Positions 17,395 through 27,000 of a stretch of 64,000 bases of DNA are shown here, one piece after another; within the stretch, counting starts at the first letter, position 1; each line of letters begins with the position of its first letter. This DNA comes from G963663315 sp963663315. GTDB taxonomy: Bacteria; Pseudomonadota; Gammaproteobacteria; Arenicellales; Poriferihabitantaceae. A model generated the notes under the pieces. That model ran no database searches and was not told the origin of the DNA. It saw only the letters and a list, made by a program, of their open reading frames with translations. The position numbers and the translations under genes are program-made. Location of the stretch: contig OY760176.1 in the NCBI GenBank assembly GCA_963663315.1, positions 1,364,001-1,428,000 on the forward strand. Direction: 5' to 3'.

Positions 17395-17646
17395 TCAGAT
17401 AATGCTGATTGTTTTACGCTTGTTCGGCCCTTTTACCTCAAACAATACCTTGCCCGGAGCGGTGGCAAACAACGTGTAATCCTTGCCAAGCCGGGCATTT
17501 TTACCGGGGTGAAACCGACTCCCTCTTTGTCTTACAATTATGTTGCCTGCAAGTACCTGTTCCCCACCAAATTTTTTGACGCCCAGCCTTTTGGAGACCG
17601 AGTCGCGGCCGTTTCTGGAACTGCCGCCTGCTTTTTTATGTGCCAT
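17395..17646 (-). CDS. rpmA: 50S ribosomal protein L27
   Basis: An 83-residue protein with the invariant MAHKKAGGSSRNGRDS start; its N-terminal tail reaches the peptidyl-transferase centre. No N-terminal extension of the Firmicutes type is present. It lies 33 bases after rplU and is followed by a strong terminator. Confidence 0.97.
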   Translation of the reverse strand: MAHKKAGGSSRNGRDSVSKRLGVKKFGGEQVLAGNIIVRQRGSRFHPGKNARLGKDYTLFATAPGKVLFEVKGPNKRKTISII

Positions 17647-17679
17647 GGTAACCCTCTTACCGATGTATATGCTGATTGA

Positions 17680-18009
17680 TCAGCCAGTTTCTTTTACGAC
17701 GCCACTCCCAATCCCGGTGATTTCCAGTTCCGTATAAGACTGGCGGTGACCCTGGGTGCGACGATAGTTTTTTCGCCGCTTCATTTTAAACACCTTGATC
17801 TTGTCCGCTCTGCCATGAGAAAGTACGGTCGCGCTGACCGGGCTGTCAACCAACGGGGAACCCACCGTCACCTTATCTTCGTCTAAGATCATCAAAACCC
17901 GGTCTATGCTCACTGAATCACCTTCAGCTACAGGAATTTTCTCTACTTTAAGTTTATCCCCTACGGCAACCTTGTATTGTTTACCGCCGGTTTCGATGAC
18001 TGCGTACAT
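17680..18009 (-). CDS. rplU: 50S ribosomal protein L21
   Basis: A 109-residue protein beginning MYAVIETGGKQYKV, with KMKRRKNYRRTQGHRQSYTEL near the C-terminus, which is diagnostic of L21. First gene of the rplU-rpmA unit. The 198 bases to ispB are a divergent promoter region. Confidence 0.97.
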   Translation of the reverse strand: MYAVIETGGKQYKVAVGDKLKVEKIPVAEGDSVSIDRVLMILDEDKVTVGSPLVDSPVSATVLSHGRADKIKVFKMKRRKNYRRTQGHRQSYTELEITGIGSGVVKETG

Positions 18010-18207
18010 GGCTTTATATCTGACTGGTTTGAGGTGGTCGTGTGTTTCATGTGGTCAGTTCACACTGACCCGGTCTCTGAGTATTCAGGGACGCCGGATT
18101 TTATCCGCCCTTGGACATACAGTCAATTGATTTGTTGGTAACATTCGAACAATTCAGTGATCCATTGTCGGCTAAAATAAGCTGTCACATAAATTCAATA
18201 AATTGAT

Positions 18208-19230
18208 ATGTCCCGTCTGAAGTTGCAATCATCTGAAAACAGTCCCGACCGGAATCCGAAATTGATCCTGGATTCGGCGATTTCACTGGTCAAGGCAGAA
18301 ATGGAAAAGGTGGATAACATAATTCAGGACCGCCTGAAGTCTGATATTTCCCTGATCAGTACCATGGGCAAATACATCACCGAAAGTGGTGGAAAACGAC
18401 TTCGGCCACTCATCCTTTTATTGAGTGCGCGTTGCTGTAACTATCAGGGCAGCCATCATGTCCTGCTGTCAGCCATCATCGAGATGATCCATACCGCAAC
18501 CCTGTTGCATGATGATGTCGTTGACGCTTCCGCCACTCGCCGGGGGCAACCTACCGCCAATATCGCATGGGGCAATGAAGCCAGTGTACTGGTCGGTGAT
18601 TTTTTATATTCCAGGTCATTCCAGATGATGGTGGAAACAAACAATATGGAAGTAATGAGGATTCTGGCCGAAACCACTAATGCCATTACGCAAGGCGAGG
18701 TAATGCAACTGATCAACGCCCATTCTACTGATATCACCGAAACCCAGTATTTTGTAACCATACGCCGTAAAACAGCAAAACTATTTGAATCTGCCGCCTT
18801 GCTCGGCGTCAGCATCGCAAACCAGAATGACGAGACCTGCAAGGCGCTGGCGAACTACGGCATGTATCTGGGTACCGCATTTCAAATGGCTGACGACATT
18901 CTTGATTATGATGCGCAAAGCAGGAAAATCGGAAAAGATGTGGGCGATGACCTCGCAGAAGGAAAACCGACCCTGCCACTGATCCATGCCCTGAAACTGG
19001 GTAATTCCAGACAAAAACAGGTGATTACGAAGGCGATTGAACAAGGTGACAGGAATAAAATGAGCGAAATTCTGGCAATAGTCCGCTCCACCGGCGCGCT
19101 GGATTACACCTTTAAACTGGCTCAGACCCAAGCCCGACTGGCGCAGTCATCCATCTCCGGGTTACCCGACAATGAATACAGAACCGCACTCGAAAATCTG
19201 GCGGAATTCTCCATCATCCGACAGCATTAG
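18208..19230 (+). CDS. ispB: Polyprenyl diphosphate synthase (octaprenyl type)
   Basis: Makes the long isoprenoid tail of ubiquinone. Both aspartate-rich motifs are present: LLHDDVVDASATRRG (FARM) and QMADDILDYDA (SARM), plus GGKRLRP at the substrate site. 340 residues; the first ~15 are an extra tail compared with E. coli IspB. Genomic position next to rplU matches E. coli. Ends 13 bases from the convergent thiDE. Confidence 0.93.
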   Translation: MSRLKLQSSENSPDRNPKLILDSAISLVKAEMEKVDNIIQDRLKSDISLISTMGKYITESGGKRLRPLILLLSARCCNYQGSHHVLLSAIIEMIHTATLLHDDVVDASATRRGQPTANIAWGNEASVLVGDFLYSRSFQMMVETNNMEVMRILAETTNAITQGEVMQLINAHSTDITETQYFVTIRRKTAKLFESAALLGVSIANQNDETCKALANYGMYLGTAFQMADDILDYDAQSRKIGKDVGDDLAEGKPTLPLIHALKLGNSRQKQVITKAIEQGDRNKMSEILAIVRSTGALDYTFKLAQTQARLAQSSISGLPDNEYRTALENLAEFSIIRQH

Positions 19231-19243
19231 CCATTTTGCGGTT

Positions 19244-20737
19244 TTATTCTGACCAGAGATCAAGCAATTCAGTGGTTGCCTGTTTACAGGATTTTGCCTG
19301 GGTGATCGCCGAAATCATCGCCACCGAACCCACGCCGATGGATTTGAGAGTGCGTGCTCTCTCAAGATCAATGCCGCCAATGGCGACCAGCGGCCACTGC
19401 CCATCCAGAAATCTCACCCAGTAACGCACCATCTCGGGACCCTGTGGCGCGAATGGCATCACCTTGCTGGTAGTCTCATAGACCGGGCCAATGGCAATGT
19501 AACTCGGGTCGAGATCAATCGCTGCGGCCATTTCCCAATGACTATGGGTGGACACACCCAGACGCAGGCCTGACCTGGCTATTCGGTTCAAATCAGCATG
19601 TTGTATATCTGCCTGACCCAGATGGACACCGTAGGCATTGTGCCTGATGGCCAATTGCCAATGATCATTGACAAACAATCTGGCGCCAACCTGGTTAGCG
19701 CTTTCGACTGCATCAATGATTTCTGCCTTGATGCGCCGCTCACTGGCATCCTTGATGCGTAACTGAATCGTTCGCACCCCTGATTCGAGTAACCGGCGTA
19801 CCCAATTTGCACTATCGACCACCGGGTAGATTCCCAGGCGATCCGTATCACATCTGGTAAACGTCAATTCAGTTTTCTGTGGATTCCCGTATCGCAATTT
19901 TGGCAGTTGCCGATAGTCGGTTGGCCAGGGCTGGCAGGCCTGAAACTGCATTCCGCCCAGTTGATAATGATGCTGGATGTTACGCCCAACCACACTCCTC
20001 GACAAAACAACAGCATCTCTCAGATCATGACCCAGCGCCACTGCTCCGGCAATGGCCGTAGCCAGGGCACAGCCCGTACCTCTGACTGAAACACCCTGTT
20101 TTGTTCGCTGGCTTGCTATCCAGAAACTTTCATTGCCATTGCTGAAATAGTCGTAACATTCATTTGCAGTGTCGCCAAAAGCAATACCGTCAAGATGCCC
20201 TCCCTTGATCAACAGGTTTGATATTCCCGATTCAAGTATCCGTAATGAAGCGGCCGCCATATCATCGCAGCAGCCAATCTCCATGCCGGCAAGTATCTGC
20301 GCTTCAGAAATATTGGGGGTCAACAGGGTAATCCTGTTTCCTGCCTGCTTGATGGCTTTACGAACCGTTTCGGCCTCGGCCATGGTCCCACCCGCGGAAC
20401 TCACCATCACAGGATCCCATATCAACGGGCAATCGAACCGGTCTTTCAGCAAACAGACAGACTGCGCCTGACCACTATCGCATATCAGACCTGCCTTGAT
20501 AACCCGGGGGATGAATTCGGATTCAATACAATCCAGTTGCCGATCAAATTGGGCGCTGGTTACAGCGCTGCACAATGAAACCCCCTGACTGTTTTGTGCG
20601 GTAATGGCGCTGACCACGAAAAACCCGTGCAATCCCAGTTTTTGCAGTACCTGATTGTCAAGATGAATGCCAGCGCCGGATGTCGGGTCTGTCCCGCCAA
20701 CCACCAATACGGCTTGCACGTTTGTATGAGGAACCAA
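19244..20737 (-). CDS. thiDE: Fused HMP-P kinase (ThiD) and thiamine-phosphate synthase (ThiE)
   Basis: A 497-residue bifunctional thiamine enzyme. The N-terminal ribokinase-fold ThiD (1-265) has GGTDPTSGAGI, the DPVMVSSAG loop and VRGTGCALATAIA; the C-terminal TIM-barrel ThiE (about 300-497) has IQLRIKDAS, FVNDHWQLA, GVHLGQAD and AIGPVYETTSK. It should phosphorylate HMP-P to HMP-PP and join it with the thiazole phosphate. It is the last gene of thiC-thiO-thiS-thiG-thiDE, one base after thiG. Confidence 0.93.
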   Translation of the reverse strand: MVPHTNVQAVLVVGGTDPTSGAGIHLDNQVLQKLGLHGFFVVSAITAQNSQGVSLCSAVTSAQFDRQLDCIESEFIPRVIKAGLICDSGQAQSVCLLKDRFDCPLIWDPVMVSSAGGTMAEAETVRKAIKQAGNRITLLTPNISEAQILAGMEIGCCDDMAAASLRILESGISNLLIKGGHLDGIAFGDTANECYDYFSNGNESFWIASQRTKQGVSVRGTGCALATAIAGAVALGHDLRDAVVLSRSVVGRNIQHHYQLGGMQFQACQPWPTDYRQLPKLRYGNPQKTELTFTRCDTDRLGIYPVVDSANWVRRLLESGVRTIQLRIKDASERRIKAEIIDAVESANQVGARLFVNDHWQLAIRHNAYGVHLGQADIQHADLNRIARSGLRLGVSTHSHWEMAAAIDLDPSYIAIGPVYETTSKVMPFAPQGPEMVRYWVRFLDGQWPLVAIGGIDLERARTLKSIGVGSVAMISAITQAKSCKQATTELLDLWSE

Positions 20738-20738
20738 T

Positions 20739-21578
20739 CTAACCGGAAGTCTGATGCCAGAAAGGCATACCCGCAGTTGGCGTGCTCGGCGAAGCAGTCT
20801 GTCGCTTATGAATGGCGCCTGCCTGACAGGCCAGTCGCCCGGCTATTATCGCGCCTCGAAAGGAATCCGCCATTTTGACCGGATCAACCGCTTTCGCCAC
20901 TGCTGTATTCAGCAATACACCATCGTAACCCATTTCCATGGCCTGGCAGGCATCAGAGGGCCTCCCCAACCCGGCATCCACAATCAGTTTTGTCTCGGGC
21001 AAACGATCACGTATGGTTTTCAATGCATAAGGGTTAATCAGACCCCGACCGGTGCCGATCGGGGACCCCCAGGGCATCACGACCTCACAACCCATTTCCG
21101 CCAGGGTTTTACATACAACAAGGTCATCCGTACAATAGGGAAAAACATCGAAGTCCAGAGCAATCAGCCTCTCCGCGGCTTCGACCAGTTTTACTGTATC
21201 GGGTTGAAGATTGTAGTCATCTCCGATCACTTCCAGTTTGATCCAGTTGGTGGAAAACAGCTCTCGACTCATCTGCGCCAGGGTAACGGCTTCCTTGACA
21301 CTGTGACAGCCCGCAGTATTTGGCAGGATATGAATACCCAGGGAACGCAACCAGTTCCAGAACTGATTCCCGCTCTGTTGTTCCGGAGATTGACGCCGCA
21401 AGGACACGGTAATCACCTGTGCGCCGGACATCTCTACCGCCTTTTGCAAAATCAGGGGGGATGGGTATTGAGCGCTTCCAATCAGAAATCGACTTTGAAG
21501 TGGAACATTATAGACATCCCAGCCATCGGAGCGCTGATCCGGATTTTCCCGGTTTGGAGTATTGACATCACTCAACAT
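20739..21578 (-). CDS. thiG: Thiazole synthase
   Basis: A TIM-barrel enzyme that forms thiazole phosphate from DXP, dehydroglycine and ThiS thiocarboxylate. The Schiff-base lysine is K114 in NWIKLEVIGDD; GSPIGTGRGL, VDAGLGRPSDA and NTAVAKA bind phosphate. The 279 residues include about 20 extra at the N-terminus. It lies between thiS (24 bases upstream) and thiDE. Confidence 0.94.
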   Translation of the reverse strand: MLSDVNTPNRENPDQRSDGWDVYNVPLQSRFLIGSAQYPSPLILQKAVEMSGAQVITVSLRRQSPEQQSGNQFWNWLRSLGIHILPNTAGCHSVKEAVTLAQMSRELFSTNWIKLEVIGDDYNLQPDTVKLVEAAERLIALDFDVFPYCTDDLVVCKTLAEMGCEVVMPWGSPIGTGRGLINPYALKTIRDRLPETKLIVDAGLGRPSDACQAMEMGYDGVLLNTAVAKAVDPVKMADSFRGAIIAGRLACQAGAIHKRQTASPSTPTAGMPFWHQTSG

Positions 21579-21602
21579 GATCAGGCCGCCATGACTAACC
21601 CG

Positions 21603-21815
21603 CTAACCGCCGGAAATGGGTTGCACGATATCAACCAGATCGTTGTCTTCGAGTAATCGGGTATCATATTGTTCCCGGGGTACGAATTCACTGTTGACCG
21701 CCACCGCAAACGAGGCTGCTTCCACATCGTATCCGCAGGAACCCAGCAATGTTGCAAGTGTGCCCTTTGGCACGACCTGCATGATCCGATTATTGAGACT
21801 AACCGTAATATTCAT
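21603..21815 (-). CDS. thiS: Sulfur carrier protein ThiS
   Basis: A 70-residue ubiquitin-fold carrier ending in the required Gly-Gly, which is adenylated and thiocarboxylated to deliver sulfur to ThiG. The ATG at 21815 gives the usual length; it overlaps the 3' end of thiO by 17 bases. No thiF is in this operon, so activation must come from elsewhere. Confidence 0.92.
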   Translation of the reverse strand: MNITVSLNNRIMQVVPKGTLATLLGSCGYDVEAASFAVAVNSEFVPREQYDTRLLEDNDLVDIVQPISGG

Positions 21816-22923
21816 CCTTGCCATCCGGACTGTCAATTTCGAACAACTGACCAAACCTGATCAAATCCATACTGCCATTGATGTAGCGCTGAACATCCGC
21901 CAATAACGCAGGCGTAAAAAGATAGCCATGTCGATACAGGCCATTCACGGAAATCAGCCGGCCACAGACTCGCACCCGTGGCATATTGTCAGGATAAGCC
22001 GGTCGGCAGTTTGCCTCCATCGACAGAATCTGCGCTTCAGCAAAACCACTGTGGACAATATACAGCGCTGACAACAACTCAAGCGCGGATCGAACGGTCA
22101 CATCATGCATCGCATCGCTTTCTATTTCCGTGGCGCCAATCACATATACATGATTTCCGTGGGGCGCAATATAGAGCGGGTATCTGGGATGAATCAATCG
22201 AATCGATCTTTGGAAATTCACTTCAGGCGCGCACACCCGAATCAGCTCTCCCCGTACCCCTCTCAAGTCTGTCTGGGAAATCGCGTCCGTATCGGATGAC
22301 GCATTGAGCGCTCCCAACCCCCGGCAATCAATCACCCAGTCAAACCTGCCGGATTGATACACCTCAGACAAACAGGATATACGATGATTTTCAAGCCAGT
22401 TGACACCGTGTTTCCCCAGGGCCACATTCAATGCCTGATAAAGCTGGTGATTGGACAATACGGCTTCATCAGGGAAATAGCTCGCCTCACTGAATCGCTC
22501 TGCCAGCTCAGGCTCTAAAATACGAACACACTGTCGGTCAAGTCGTTGAAAACCGGACTCTCCAAGTTTGGAGATTGCCATCGAGTTGAATCCACACCAA
22601 TCCTCTCTATCCGAGCCATGCGCGACCACCAGAGTCCCCAGAGCCTGATAATAAATTGAGGTCGCCGTGAATTTTTCCAGGTCTGCAATCAGCGCTGGCC
22701 ATAACGCCATGCTTGCAACGCCTAAATCACGCACGGTCTCATCTTTCAACACCGCCTCGGTATAAGGTGCAATCATGGCTGCCGCAGTCAATCCTGCACT
22801 GGTTCTGCTGTGGCGGTCGCGGCTTTCGATCAGGGTAACCGTATTACCCTCCTGAAGGAGTTGCCAGGCCATCAATCTGCCCGCAAGTCCCGCACCGACA
22901 ATAGCGAATGATTGCTCTGGCAT
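21799..22923 (-). CDS. thiO: Glycine oxidase ThiO
   Basis: A 374-residue FAD-dependent oxidase making the iminoacetate that ThiG uses in aerobic bacteria. The N-terminus has the dinucleotide-binding AIVGAGLAGRLMAWQLL and acidic VTLIESRDR strand, and the C-terminus VCGRLISVNGLYRHGYLFTPALL closes the DAO fold. Choice of ThiO rather than radical-SAM ThiH indicates oxygen-dependent thiamine synthesis. Six bases after thiC. Confidence 0.9.
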   Translation of the reverse strand: MPEQSFAIVGAGLAGRLMAWQLLQEGNTVTLIESRDRHSRTSAGLTAAAMIAPYTEAVLKDETVRDLGVASMALWPALIADLEKFTATSIYYQALGTLVVAHGSDREDWCGFNSMAISKLGESGFQRLDRQCVRILEPELAERFSEASYFPDEAVLSNHQLYQALNVALGKHGVNWLENHRISCLSEVYQSGRFDWVIDCRGLGALNASSDTDAISQTDLRGVRGELIRVCAPEVNFQRSIRLIHPRYPLYIAPHGNHVYVIGATEIESDAMHDVTVRSALELLSALYIVHSGFAEAQILSMEANCRPAYPDNMPRVRVCGRLISVNGLYRHGYLFTPALLADVQRYINGSMDLIRFGQLFEIDSPDGKDEYYG

Positions 22924-22929
22924 TATAAA

Positions 22930-24771
22930 TCAGGTGTAGATTTTAGCGCCGCCTTCAAGAAATTCTCTGGATTTTTCCTGCATACCCTGGTCTATTTTAA
23001 TTTTCTGCTGCCTGCCGTAAGTATCCCGAACCTCCTGGGATATCTTCATGGAACAGAACTTTGGACCGCACATCGAGCAAAAATGGGCTACCTTGGCCGA
23101 CGCTTTGGGTAATGTCTCATCATGAAAGGCCCTTGCCGTATCGGGGTCGAATCCAATATTGAACTGATCCATCCAGCGAAACTCAAAACGCGCCTTTGAC
23201 ATAGCATCGTCCCGGATCTGTGCGCCGGGGTGTCCTTTCGCCAGATCTGCCGCATGGGCAGCAATCTTGTAGGTAATAATTCCTGTTTTCACATCATCCT
23301 TGGCCGGCAACCCAAGATGCTCTTTTGGTGTTACATAACAAAGCATGGCGGTTCCAAACCAGCCAATCATGGCTGCGCCGATACCGGAAGTAATATGATC
23401 ATAACCCGGTGCGATATCAGTAACCAATGGTCCCAATGTATAAAATGGCGCTTCATGGCAAACCTCAAGTTGCTTGTCCATATTTTCCTTGATCTTGTGC
23501 ATCGGCACATGTCCCGGCCCTTCAATCATCACCTGTACGTCGTGTTTCCAGGCGATTTTCGTCAGTTCTCCCATTGTTTCAAGCTCTGCAAACTGAGCCG
23601 CATCATTCGCATCGGCAATACTGCCTGGCCGCAATCCATCGCCCAGCGAGAAAGACACATCGTAGGTCTTCATGATTTCACACATCTCTTCAAAATGGGT
23701 ATAAAGGAAATTCTCCTGATGGTGCGCGAGACACCATTTGGCCATGATAGAGCCGCCTCGGGATACGATACCGGTAACCCGGTCCACGGTCATCGGTATA
23801 TGATGCAGCCGCACCCCGGCATGTAGTGTAAAATAATCCACACCTTGTTCGGCCTGCTCGATCAGGGTATCTCTCATCAATTCCCAGGTCAGGTCTTCCG
23901 CGACGCCCTTGCATTTTTCCAACGCCTGATAAACCGGCACGGTGCCAATCGGAACAGGCGAATTGCGGATAATCCACTCCCGGGTCTCATGGATATTTTT
24001 ACCCGTGGACAAATCCATGGTGGTATCACCTCCCCAGCGGGTTCCCCACACCATCTTTTCGACTTCTTCCCCAATCGAAGAGCCCAGAGCGGAATTACCG
24101 ATATTGGCGTTGATCTTCACCAGAAAATTTCGCCCGATGATCATCGGTTCAGCTTCAGGATGGTTGATATTTGCAGGAATAATTGCTCTACCTTCCGCTA
24201 CTTCTCTCCGAACAAATTCCGGCGTAATCATTCGGGACGAACCGTTCACGGCAGACTCACCCGCTGCCAATCTCCCCATGTTTTCCCTGATCGCAATGAA
24301 TTCCATTTCCGATGTCACTATGCCCTGACGCGCATAATGCATCTGGGTCACACACCGGCCTGTATGTGCCTTTCTAGGTAACGTCCGGTTATTGAACACC
24401 GCCAGCGTTTCACTGTTTACATTCCTTTGGCGGGTAAAGTCGGAACTGAAATTCTGCAACTGCTCAGTGTCACCGCGCTCCCTGATCCAGTTTTCCCTGA
24501 GTCGGTGAAGACCTTTTTCGAGATCAATCGTCACTTCCGGGTCCGTATAGGGTCCGGAAGTATCGTATACATCAAGCGGTTCATTGATTTCAAGCGACTC
24601 AGAGCCGTCCAGTCCCTTGATCGGAGTAGGATCAAGTTTGATCCGGCGCATCGGTACGCGAATATCCTCACGGCTTCCCGTAAAGTAAATTTTGCTTGAA
24701 CCAGGCAGTTGATCAGTTGTAATACCGCTTAATCCTTCGGTATTCAGGCTTTTGTGGGCAGGTTTTTTCAT
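22930..24771 (-). CDS. thiC: Phosphomethylpyrimidine synthase
   Basis: A radical-SAM enzyme rearranging AIR to HMP-P. The C-terminal cluster motif CSMCGPKFCSM is present, as is the QMHYARQGIVTSEMEF region. The ATG at 24771 gives 613 residues; an upstream frame start would lie between gene and riboswitch. First gene of the operon, directly under control of the TPP riboswitch. Confidence 0.96.
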   Translation of the reverse strand: MKKPAHKSLNTEGLSGITTDQLPGSSKIYFTGSREDIRVPMRRIKLDPTPIKGLDGSESLEINEPLDVYDTSGPYTDPEVTIDLEKGLHRLRENWIRERGDTEQLQNFSSDFTRQRNVNSETLAVFNNRTLPRKAHTGRCVTQMHYARQGIVTSEMEFIAIRENMGRLAAGESAVNGSSRMITPEFVRREVAEGRAIIPANINHPEAEPMIIGRNFLVKINANIGNSALGSSIGEEVEKMVWGTRWGGDTTMDLSTGKNIHETREWIIRNSPVPIGTVPVYQALEKCKGVAEDLTWELMRDTLIEQAEQGVDYFTLHAGVRLHHIPMTVDRVTGIVSRGGSIMAKWCLAHHQENFLYTHFEEMCEIMKTYDVSFSLGDGLRPGSIADANDAAQFAELETMGELTKIAWKHDVQVMIEGPGHVPMHKIKENMDKQLEVCHEAPFYTLGPLVTDIAPGYDHITSGIGAAMIGWFGTAMLCYVTPKEHLGLPAKDDVKTGIITYKIAAHAADLAKGHPGAQIRDDAMSKARFEFRWMDQFNIGFDPDTARAFHDETLPKASAKVAHFCSMCGPKFCSMKISQEVRDTYGRQQKIKIDQGMQEKSREFLEGGAKIYT

Positions 24772-24897
24772 GGTATCTCCGAAATTGATAAACACTTCCC
24801 AGAATGCCGGGAATTTCCTGGCGTTATCTGGGCATCACATCTAAATCATGACTCGCGTTTGTCGGGAGGCCAGAGGCAACAGATTGAATCGTATTGC

Positions 24898-24973
24898 TGC
24901 TTGTTCCCTACGGAGGTCCTAGCCTCTTCAGGTTCAACGGGTTTTATCTCAGCCTGTGCAGCACCCCGACAAG
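24898..24973 (-). promoter_or_regulatory. TPP riboswitch (THI box) upstream of thiC
   Basis: The minus strand carries the conserved THI elements in order: GGGGTGC, then GCTGAGAT with AAACCC, TTGAACCTGA, and the closing CGTAGGGAA. It lies about 127 bases before the thiC start on the same strand, so TPP should repress thiC-thiO-thiS-thiG-thiDE, most likely by hiding the ribosome site. Confidence 0.95.
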
Positions 24974-25074
24974 TTACCATGATGGTAACAGACTTCATTT
25001 TTCATGTCCATAAGGAATGATTACCAGTGCACGGAGCGCAGAAAACGTTGAAGTCCTCACATCCGGTGCAACGC

Positions 25075-25156
25075 GTAGGGACGGGCCTCTGCCTGTCCGA
25101 CCTGTGCCTGTCCGACCTGTGCCTGTCCAGGACAACCACGGGGGGGTTGTCCCTAC
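25075..25156. repeat. REP/BIME-like element, GTAG-bounded
   Basis: Starts with GTAGGGAC and ends with its complement GTCCCTAC. Between lie three GCCTGTCC units and a hairpin of GGACAACC against GGGTTGTCC. The same elements recur at 33740-33856, 36811-36986 and inside the RAYT gene at 38116-38198. Confidence 0.8.
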
Positions 25157-25181
25157 ATCCCTCCGCACCGCTCTACGCGGT

Positions 25182-26471
25182 CTATTGGGGCTTGGGCCCT
25201 CGCGAATAAACGTAGGCGTCGAACAATTCCTGCAGTGACGCACCGTGAAAATCCTCCAACAACTCCTGAAACTCCGTGGCTGTGACCGACTGATGCCGTT
25301 TCTTTCGCGTGTACTCCGCAAGAAACGACTTGAGACCTCGCCTTGGGCCACCGCGTTCGCGGAGAACATGGTCCAGGTGCGCCAGAAACTCTCTCCCTGC
25401 TCCGTATGCAGCGCTGCAGGTGGTTCGGATGTACGGTGATCGCCCACCCATATTGACTCTGTCATTTGGCTGCTCTTCCCTCGGCTTATAGCCTGAATCC
25501 CCCCACTTCGCGATAGCCTCGTCAATCCATCCAGCATCTCCGTCCGCCGGCATGATACTCCTTGCAAAATAGCTGTGGTCAAGCTCGTGGCGAAGTGAGT
25601 CAATATGAGTCGCAGCGGCGCCTGCGTATTCCATGGCCGGACGCGTTCCTCTTGCAAAAACCGTCACACTCCCATGTGGAAACGGCCCGAAGTCGGACTC
25701 GAGATCACGAAGAATGGTCTTGGTCGACAGCATGAAAAGCGTAAGATCGATACCGTCATCCTGCCATTCCGTCGTCGTATAGACGAGAATGGGAACGGTC
25801 CGACCGTCCGAAGACGAGAAATCGTCTTCCAGCGAATGGAACTCCTTCGAAGGGCCAAGATGAAACCAGGGGCAGGAGCTTGTAAAAAAGCTGGGGAACT
25901 CGATCTTCCAATGTTCCGCCGCCGGACTCCGAATCGCACCATTGGAATATACCGAATGTGGTGTCCCGGAATTGTGGACAGTTACGGACAACGACATTCG
26001 AAAGTGATCGAAATTATAGTTGGACGGCAAAAAGGCTTCGAGATAACCACCGCTCTCGAGCTTGCTGTCCGACATGTCGAAGATACATTCCAGTTCCGCC
26101 GAGTCAGATCGCCACCTGATGGGATGGCCGTATGGCCCCTTCTTGTCAAGCTTGCTAATGATGGTAAGCTCGTGAGTGCCTGGCGATACGGGTTTCGACA
26201 AGATTTTGAACAATCCCTTCTTGTCCCGACACTTCGGATCTTCAAGCTCGACACTTTCTCCGTCGAGAAAGGCAGAGATGACCCGCTGGCTTATGCTTAT
26301 CGCGGGGTGACCCTCTGCATCGGACAGTAATGTGATATCCGAGAAGGCGGTAGCCTCACCGGTTCCGGCATCGAGTTCGAGTCGATACCGGGCTCGCGTA
26401 AAGTCAACGAACACCACTCGCCGACCGGTTTTGTCGACAAACGATGGCGGGGCATAAGCAAGATCGTTCAT
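25182..26471 (-). CDS. Divergent M1-like (gluzincin) metallopeptidase
   Basis: A 429-residue protein with the zinc-peptidase signature HELDH (295-299) followed after exactly 18 residues by E318 in WIDEAIAKW, the M1 spacing, and an AMEY motif (279-282) in place of GAMEN. A beta-rich N-terminal half (1-230) resembles the M1 saddle domain; the C-terminal helical part is short. No signal peptide with the start at 26471, which has GAGG nine bases upstream; the frame extends to 26693 but overlaps the next gene. Probably a cytoplasmic aminopeptidase-like enzyme. The family as a whole is larger (about 600-870 residues), so this is a minimal form. Confidence 0.6.
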   Translation of the reverse strand: MNDLAYAPPSFVDKTGRRVVFVDFTRARYRLELDAGTGEATAFSDITLLSDAEGHPAISISQRVISAFLDGESVELEDPKCRDKKGLFKILSKPVSPGTHELTIISKLDKKGPYGHPIRWRSDSAELECIFDMSDSKLESGGYLEAFLPSNYNFDHFRMSLSVTVHNSGTPHSVYSNGAIRSPAAEHWKIEFPSFFTSSCPWFHLGPSKEFHSLEDDFSSSDGRTVPILVYTTTEWQDDGIDLTLFMLSTKTILRDLESDFGPFPHGSVTVFARGTRPAMEYAGAAATHIDSLRHELDHSYFARSIMPADGDAGWIDEAIAKWGDSGYKPREEQPNDRVNMGGRSPYIRTTCSAAYGAGREFLAHLDHVLRERGGPRRGLKSFLAEYTRKKRHQSVTATEFQELLEDFHGASLQELFDAYVYSRGPKPQ

Positions 26472-26568
26472 GGGTTGTTTCCTCGAATCGAAGGTAGCTC
26501 CGCAACCAGTATCGTCGCAGTAGTCGGTCTGCGTACGGCGTACGGCGTTCGACCGCGGCGCGTGCTCA

Positions 26569-27000
26569 TCATCCCCGATCAACGTCAGCAGTGTCTCGTC
26601 GGCCTGATAGTGGAGTTCGTCCCGGTCGCGCTCCACCGGCGCTGTCGCCGTCATCGTCCGGATTGTCGAAATGATACGTGACGAATCCGCCACCCGGTGT
26701 CTGCGCCACCTCGATGATCTGCGGCAGGATGAGGTCTCCGGTGACTTCGTCTCTTAAGACATCCGTGGGTTTCTGGAACTCGAATCTGTCGGGAAAGCCT
26801 GCATGAAGGTGCGTGTAGGCGCCCAGCAAGCTGCCACCGCTCTCAATTACCTCGCCGGCCGTCGGGCTGGGAGTCTCCCCAGGGTTGGCCGCAAGGCCCG
26901 CCGGGCGCGGACAATCCTGCGCGTCGGCGGGCGCGGCGGAAAAGACGCCGACCGGGGCCAGTAAAAGCGCTGCCAAGAACATTCGCCTTGGTTTTTTCAT
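26569..27000 (-). CDS. Small secreted protein, Cache-like pattern
   Basis: A 143-residue protein with a clear signal peptide (MKKPRRMFLAALLLAPVGVFSAAPADA, cleavage after ADA). The mature part has LGAYTHLHAGFPDRFEFQKPTDVLRDEV and GGGFVTYHFDNPDDD, reminiscent of the GGYVDYYWPKP pattern of single Cache domains in periplasmic sensors. The arginine/glycine-rich C-terminus after DDDGDS looks unlike a folded end and may follow a frameshift. About 97 bases before the M1-like gene on the same strand. Function unknown. Confidence 0.5.
   Translation of the reverse strand: MKKPRRMFLAALLLAPVGVFSAAPADAQDCPRPAGLAANPGETPSPTAGEVIESGGSLLGAYTHLHAGFPDRFEFQKPTDVLRDEVTGDLILPQIIEVAQTPGGGFVTYHFDNPDDDGDSAGGARPGRTPLSGRRDTADVDRG

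Noticed and set aside
26472..26693. Longer N-terminus for the M1-like peptidase
   Set aside because: It overlaps the secreted-protein gene, lacks a ribosome site and has no domain character, while GAGG precedes the ATG at 26471.
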